DNA of 26,691 nucleotides. It comes from an uncultured Clostridia bacterium. Its GTDB lineage: Bacteria; Bacillota; Clostridia; UMGS1810. The notes under the pieces were generated by a model that did not search any database, was not told the DNA's origin, and saw nothing but the letters and a program-made list of their open reading frames with translations. The position numbers were made by a program, and so were the translations under genes. The stretch spans positions 1-26,691 of the forward strand of contig CAKSJG010000033.1 of assembly GCA_934463165.1 (NCBI GenBank), read 5' to 3'. Below, piece after piece: positions 24,701-26,691 of this stretch (position 1 is the stretch's first letter; each line of letters starts with the position of its first letter).

Positions 24701-25980
24701 TTCTGAGCTGTAAAGTTCACATTCCTTGTGACCGTATACGTTCCCGGAGCGTTAATCACCGAGTTATTAACGCTATCCTTCCAGCCTGTGCAGTAATAAT
24801 CATCACCTGCACCGTAAGGGAGGCTGACCGCTACGCTGTTATATATAAGCTCCGTTTTTACGATTTCTGATCCCAAACTCCATGTAACAACATAAGGCTG
24901 TGCGGTTTCGTTAAGCTTTTTAAGTCCCAATATATCGGACGAAGCTGTATTGGCATTATATACCGCAGAATCTACCGATGACTTTTCAATAACATTCTGT
25001 ACGGTTCCCTCGCTGCCGACAACAGCTCCGTTTATGCATGCATCCGATGTTTTTTTATAGTAACAATTAATAACGCTTCCGTCAGCTTCATTTGCACCGG
25101 TGATATATCCGTTATAATCACTGTTTGACTTAACAGCCGTTACAGATGATGATATGGAAACAGAGCCCTCGCTCCACAGGTTATAAATCATTCCATAGTT
25201 CCGCCCCACACCGCAAGAGGTATTTGTAAGAGTCGCTCCGGTAAATCCTCCCCATCTTGTTACGGTTATATTCATCTTGGTTTGAATATTGGCTATTGTT
25301 CCGTTGTTTAAGGAAACAACACCGGACATAAGTCTGCCGTCACCAATCTTCATATTACCGTCGATATATGAATTGATGAGTTTACCGTTATTTTCATATA
25401 AAATGCCGCCAAATGAGCACACTTCATAACTGTGAGTAACGCTTCCCACAATTTGATTAAATTGCGCATTGACATCTGCACCGGTTATTTTAACAGAATC
25501 AACGATACCGTTATTTGTAACGGCAAGAAGACCTCTTTTAAAATCGTATGATCCGTTATACGCATTGTCAATGTTTTTAAAAACATTTGAAAATTTCGGT
25601 GATACAAGATTCAGATTGTATACCACCGCAGTTTTCTCTATGGTATCAAAAAGCGCACCCTCGGTAGCTGTAACAAGCTTTCTTGAATCATCAGCCGTAA
25701 CCGTGGTGTATATATCGATACCCCGTATGCTTTTGCCGTTACCGTTCAATATACCTTTAAACGATTCTATCGTCTTAAAGGTACGGCTTACGGTGATGTC
25801 GCTTCCCAGCTTATAATACGTGCCGGGCTCGCCGCTTCCTATTGCAGAAAGCTCATCTGCCGTGGTGATTATGTACGGATCGTTTGCCGTGCCGCTTCCG
25901 CCCGATGCAATTGCAATTTCGGGAATCATGGAAAGCAGCATTGCAAATACCGTAATGATACTTAAAATTCGTTTTCGCAT
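15796..25980 (-). CDS. Giant SLH-anchored surface protein with MBG, YDG and Ig-like repeats
   Basis: A 3394-residue secreted protein. A signal peptide (1-26, ending AIAS) is followed at ~28-350 by a domain opening with GTANDPYIITTADELSAIGS and repeated NNG/NSYI turns, as in GLUG/beta-helix domains. Residues ~650-1000 look like Ig-like (Big_3_5 type) modules. From ~1000 to 3000 there are many MBG, YDG (KKYDGTTAAQ, RVYNGE) and Big_2-like repeats. These include two near-identical 331-residue units (~1601-1931 and ~1932-2262) and two MBG_2 modules (ASRAYGESNP, VSREYGAENP). A Gly/Ser linker (~3089-3109) and one Flg_new repeat (~3111-3181, FAGWYSDSG...LYAKWNK) lead to three SLH domains (~3213-3394) with TRAM, TREQ and TRAE motifs. 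No LPXTG motif is present. It is probably a cell-wall-bound adhesin or stalk. AAAGGAAG precedes the ATG. Confidence 0.93.
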   Translation of the reverse strand: MRKRILSIITVFAMLLSMIPEIAIASGGSGTANDPYIITTADELSAIGSGEPGTYYKLGSDITVSRTFKTIESFKGILNGNGKSIRGIDIYTTVTADDSRKLVTATEGALFDTIEKTAVVYNLNLVSPKFSNVFKNIDNAYNGSYDFKRGLLAVTNNGIVDSVKITGADVNAQFNQIVGSVTHSYEVCSFGGILYENNGKLINSYIDGNMKIGDGRLMSGVVSLNNGTIANIQTKMNITVTRWGGFTGATLTNTSCGVGRNYGMIYNLWSEGSVSISSSVTAVKSNSDYNGYITGANEADGSVINCYYKKTSDACINGAVVGSEGTVQNVIEKSSVDSAVYNANTASSDILGLKKLNETAQPYVVTWSLGSEIVKTELIYNSVAVSLPYGAGDDYYCTGWKDSVNNSVINAPGTYTVTRNVNFTAQNPQGRYYPVFNGQVKLLPDTTTLPEYECKWKRVGSDEFVDAPSEADIATSGGMKKYVAKASGNDVYDRDFAEEYTGKLSTYSKFCVRYIVEENDGKIKGGTFNMYENSGSSLNASFYMVKVSLNAENLSEYIDINIPTDQKYLKNGGYTYPSATAKQDARFVATGKMSFSYKSSGGRTYYADNPPTAPDTYDVMFSMDSDSNFFSVYSLNVGKFTIGKRAVSETVYAFDNPDGYKYGEQVKINFTVKAVLSADGTVGNVTDGKTKLYIDGVEYTGTGSEKNIYGYEQTYTIPSSYISLGDHEYKIEYYDSDYYEDDTFILRNTITKRDPELKVNLDKSECNYGDDIYITVDTPDTDNLVIEDYKDDAETEKYTANIEYDHWESSSGMSVYKYKNPKAGSHYIKVSYKGSTYYDAASKKIVASVKKAKLDASAELNRSEWHYGDNVKVYVTVTDPLGLLDSSKTIDASYNVKLIDKVSGVVIASKTADGSIPSSEFEIDLGGDIPVGEYDVRLEVTPSEDADYDIYTNRVGSLTVLKTDPERNDFNITRPALKYDGSPKPITVTSKYEGMGDIEVLYEDVKAIGTKTNVPPTNAGTYNIYVNVSEGANFNSCTELLVDSVYIAAKDTDSSDFKVTLNSSSERSFVYNGLPVIADVTPAKEGAFNITSVKYYSKDDEGNYTVEESGAPVNPGEYAVKCDSEKSTNYRAAVGVTVCEFEITKAVTSINVSSPVLGDVYTTEDSVKAKGTLSKNGDSAAFPTGTVKADLSWNGGTQSIDGTISSNGEFEIEIPANVYAYTLSVKYPGDEKYSSAASDEIRFSIEKTPVTFTVSGKEYVYSPNTVRNITFSNSTKKLDESDFTVKYYPVDENNGTLESTSAVKSAISAGRYMYVISLTSAASEKYIIQNEYTVSDTGIPDFDSYANVGFMDIKSGAEEAQKPIYFKSGIISKKTTDAPFINPLTNSNASTVLYSSSDDTIASVADDGTVTIHKAGSVTVTAESIKTGATPVYASYTLTVSKEKITISAKDTEITYGDVFTSADVIYPDGMTQADFEGTLLFKTNYAVGKKIGTYDITPYGLTSDIYDIVFEGAALTVNPKVLTAADFTVTASDKVYDGSGNVKLSVSSAIPNIKATAEAEFTDVNAGENKEVRFTLTELTGKDAQNYVLDGGEISGTVFAKIEKAKVNVICAASVTRTYDGSAQSVDVSATANGAVFTEYTVKYMLNGTETEPIEVGVYDIAVESLNANYEIEPFSAALTIKSASQEVFSIENVPETVYYGDKFTVSCDGADGAVSYATDKPNIAEIDSLGNVTVKGTGKVSIIAESKKNGYISRTAVKTVDVKKRILNPTVTALSRVYNGEKEVNVSVLLENTAFSDVVTATATGTMINADAGNGKIVYVNGVLLSDNTNYTLSSQSIQTTVDIAPLDITGFSIKANDKKYDGTTAAQATVTQIDGVLASDIGQVEIVGGASFDSADSADVRTVTFTASSLVGAKAANYNLACSAAYTEAKIERADVTVICASSTVRTYDGSAQGVDVSAMANGAVFTEYAVKYMMNGAEAEPIGVGIYDVVIESLNANYAIAPYAATLTIKSASQEVFSIENVPETVYYGDKFTVSCDGAEGNVTYSTDKPNTIEIDSLGNVTLKGTGKVSIIAESKKDGYISRIAVKTIDVKKRILTPSAIAENRAYNGESGVNVTVSLENTAFSDIVTATAKGSMINSDAGSGKIVYVNGIALSDNESYTLSSQNVQTTVDIAPLDITGFAIEAEDKKYDGTTAAQATVTQIDGVLASDIGQVEIVGSASFDSADSADGKTVVFTANALSGAKAANYSLACASATANAKIEPLKVDFTIGQTTFIYDGADKEISVSASDENGRIFKDFAVSYSATPNAVGEYTAEITLNDEINYIMNLTNPISITITEATQDQLVISGLPGTVSYGDTFTLEAIGGTDGGNLTWSVKSGNASISADGEVEITGIGKIEIEAVKSSDNYSDVSSKIVFTASAKSVSFELGNLEQTYGSVGDITVATDLSADDYRVTYDGSETLPENAGRYKVKVETTNPNYKGYASDTLIINKAAASGDIEIGSSFVYGDKPEASAINYPDGTKAEITYAGTGIYVPRSEAPTNAGSYTAIATISGSNYETFTVTKNFTIEKAPLRVWATNASRAYGESNPIFTLNYEGFKNGDTKDVLLYEPTASAKANASSAVGEYPITVSGGSAENYMFVYDNSGILTVTGASGGQLSITGATNTAYVGQKFTLYAFYGNTKVNASWESSDPDIAAIDKDTGFVTTLKSGTVTFTATADGNYSGAKAEFTINIEKSSVVLSAADTVKTYNGKVQEITLISSNPSFVPVISGEGKNVDVTYTLITDSKVKEPKNAGTYAVSFVITDNSYSGSGNATLYINKANIELKPKDVSKVYGDDVKFELVSSSPLISAEELESLAKDAVFTCDGAAKTAPVKDGGYQINAVLNTNGNDNLNFVISGSGILTVEKAPLTVKVKNVSREYGAENPALEAEYSGFKNGETKDIFGDSLVLAYDSTINAQTPVGTHTGKTTASGLVSDNYEISYVNGDVEITKIPVSAKAGNAKSSYLTVIFDKALAGLTADNFEVKDGDNVITLKSVTASNENKTYTLEGSFDTSVTYTVTVKLTSDTHVLVSEPLSIKPARSGGSGGSGSGGSGGGGGSSTEAKTYTVTFNSNGGSKVSSLKAESGKTVSEPKAPVKDGFEFAGWYSDSGLKTEFDFSSKITKNITLYAKWNKVKVPDTDDGSKDGTESGKDGNPSDSEEWKNPFKDVNSDDWYYKDVEYGVRRGLFSGMSAEEFLPNGNITRAMFVTVLYRASGEPEVAAESKFTDVAKDAYYAKAVAWASENGIVNGISETEFAPDSDITREQTAAIIHRYAKYKNLDVSVGENTNILSYKDYDGISDYAIAPMQYVVGAGIISGKTADTLNPKDTATRAEIAAVLHRFIEAEK
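19195..21180 (-). repeat. Tandem 993-bp duplication inside the SLH gene
   Basis: Two units of 993 bases (331 codons) lie in frame: about 20188-21180 and 19195-20187. Matching landmarks recur exactly 993 bases apart, for example the DNA for SCDG at 20854 and 19861, and for QIDGVL at 20344 and 19351. Each unit contains an MBG-like module (TVKYMLNG / AVKYMMNG), SASQEVFSIENVPETVYYGD, a KKRIL...YNGE module and the KKYDGTTAAQATVTQIDGVL module. Some stretches are nearly identical at DNA level, so the duplication is recent or kept alike by gene conversion. Confidence 0.9.
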
Positions 25981-26035
25981 TGATTTCTTCCTTTCATAAA
26001 ATATACATTATACTATAATATTATCATATGACTCT

Positions 26036-26064
26036 ATTTTATCACTAAAAAAATCATTTGTCAT
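26036..26064 (-). promoter_or_regulatory. Candidate promoter of the giant surface-protein gene
   Basis: On the minus strand ATGACA (26064-26059), a 17-base spacer, and TAAAAT (26041-26036), about 55 bases before the start codon. A TATAAT closer to the gene (about 26010) lacks a good -35 box at the right distance. Confidence 0.5.
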
Positions 26065-26080
26065 CATACCAAAGTATGAT
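26063..26080. promoter_or_regulatory. Inverted repeat at the -35 box (possible operator)
   Basis: ATCATAC (26063-26069) and GTATGAT (26074-26080) form a perfect 7-base inverted repeat separated by CAAA. It abuts the -35 box of the candidate SLH-gene promoter and lacks a T run, so it fits a protein-binding site better than a terminator. Confidence 0.35.
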
Positions 26081-26136
26081 TTTACAAAAATTTTTCTGAT
26101 ATTTTATGAAAAAAATTATTTTCAGAACGTACTGAA

Positions 26137-26691
26137 TCCGGTTTGCCTATCGCAAATCCGTTCTGCGACCGCAGCACCAAAGGCGGCTCACTTTATCTGT
26201 CACCGGCAGCGTTTCACTTTTTTGATTTTGAATTTCTTCGATTTTGAATTTCTTAATGGAGTCGGGGTATGCTTTTTATTTTTGATTGAAAGCGAGTTTC
26301 GGCGCCACAGCGCTGTGTTTGAGCTTTCCAAAAATTAAAAGTATATCCCGACGATGGTAAGCTGCAGAGCATATTGTTGGACTTGAACCAACTTGTTTCA
26401 TAATATGTATGTCTTTCATCTTATCCGATGTTACGTTCTCACTCTTGCGGTTACCGCATCGCGGTTTGCTTATTGCAAATCCGCTCTGCGACCGCGGCGC
26501 CAAAGGCGGCTCACTTTATCTGCCACCGGCAGCGTTTCGCTTTTTTGATTTTGAATTTCTTCATGGAGTCGAGGTATGCTTTTTATTTTTGATTGAAAGC
26601 GAGTTTCAGCGCCGCAGCGCTGTGTTTGAGCTTTCCAAAAATTAAAAGTATATCCCGACGATGGTAAGCTGCAGAGCATATTGTTGGACTT
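26137..26691. repeat. Tandem repeat of non-coding DNA, period 307-323 bp
   Basis: Copy 1 covers about 26143-26384; copy 2 runs from about 26463 to the window end. Shared blocks include GCAAATCCG (26152 and 26475), AAAGGCGGCTCACTTTATCTG, AGCGAGTTTC, GAGCTTTCCAAAAATTAAAA and GTATATCCCGACGATGG (26341 and 26648). Copy 1 has an extra 16 bases, a local duplication of a GATTTTGAATTTCTTC stretch, which changes the offset from 323 to 307. The minus strand has a 69-codon frame in copy 2, but it is interrupted in copy 1, so I treat the unit as non-coding. The second copy is cut by the window edge, so more units may follow. Confidence 0.85.
26369..26408 (-). other. tRNA T-arm-like hairpin inside an outer stem
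   Basis: On the minus strand GTTGG-TTCAAGT-CCAAC (26392-26376) is a perfect 5-bp stem with a 7-base loop that fits the tRNA T-arm consensus GGTTCRANYCC. The flanking CATATT (26407-26402) and AATATG (26375-26370) form an outer 6-bp stem with a 9-base spacer, in the position of an acceptor stem. There is no D arm or anticodon arm, so this is not a complete tRNA. The second repeat copy carries the beginning of the same sequence at the window end. Confidence 0.45.

Noticed and set aside
15916..25816. Many plus-strand ORFs opposite the giant SLH gene
   Set aside because: They are mirror frames of a continuous 3394-codon gene with clear domains, lack ribosome binding sites, and have compositions typical of antisense translation.
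26369..26460. Complete tRNA gene at the repeat junction
   Set aside because: Only a T-arm and an acceptor-like stem are present. No D arm, anticodon arm or normal tRNA length can be folded.
26470..26679. Minus-strand 69-residue ORF in the terminal repeat
   Set aside because: The equivalent frame in the first repeat copy is stopped early, and the sequence is Arg-rich in a way typical of chance translation of structured DNA.

Overview
The window looks like a chromosomal segment of a Gram-positive, anaerobic gut-type Firmicute of class Clostridia. The support is moderate to low GC, AGGAGG-type ribosome binding sites, sigma-A promoters, a giant SLH-anchored surface protein, and a CsaB-type wall-polysaccharide pyruvyl transferase. 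I cannot name a genus from sequence alone.

Region 1 (1-4600) is accessory DNA. Three complete plus-strand genes (NUDIX hydrolase, RhuM-family protein, LOG-family nucleotide phosphoribohydrolase) follow the end of another gene. The NUDIX gene lies between two nearly identical ~193-bp repeats, each carrying a terminator followed by a strong promoter, so each gene looks like a self-contained expression cassette. After the LOG gene come phage and mobile-element remnants: a DUF2577/XkdR-like gene, a truncated DUF2634/XkdS-like gene, and a large serine recombinase lacking its catalytic domain. The recombinase runs directly into the 3' end of a minus-strand gene of unknown function, which also has a remnant of another gene upstream.

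Region 2 (4609-14194) is one minus-strand operon of about 9.5 kb with a promoter at 14166-14194 and a terminator at 4609-4643. In transcription order it encodes a hexapeptide acyltransferase, a MurJ/Wzx-like flippase, a fused acyltransferase-GT4 glycosyltransferase, a DUF4330 membrane protein, an O-antigen ligase/polymerase-like protein, a fused GT4-CsaB pyruvyl transferase, and the rRNA methyltransferase RlmD. The set has the parts needed to build, flip, polymerise and pyruvylate a secondary cell-wall polysaccharide.

Region 3 (14195-15650) holds a spacer with no convincing gene and a Fic-domain protein with its own promoter.

Region 4 (15738-26080) is a single 10.2-kb gene for a 3394-residue secreted protein. 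It has a signal peptide, a GLUG/beta-helix-like N-terminal domain, many Ig-like, MBG and YDG repeats including a 993-bp tandem duplication, a Gly/Ser linker, a Flg_new (InlB-B type) repeat and three C-terminal SLH domains. SLH domains bind pyruvylated wall polysaccharide, so the operon in region 2 plausibly makes the anchor for this protein.

Region 5 (26137-26691) is a tandem repeat of unknown non-coding DNA (period 307-323 bp). On the minus strand, at the junction of the two units, it contains a tRNA T-arm-like hairpin inside a short outer stem.
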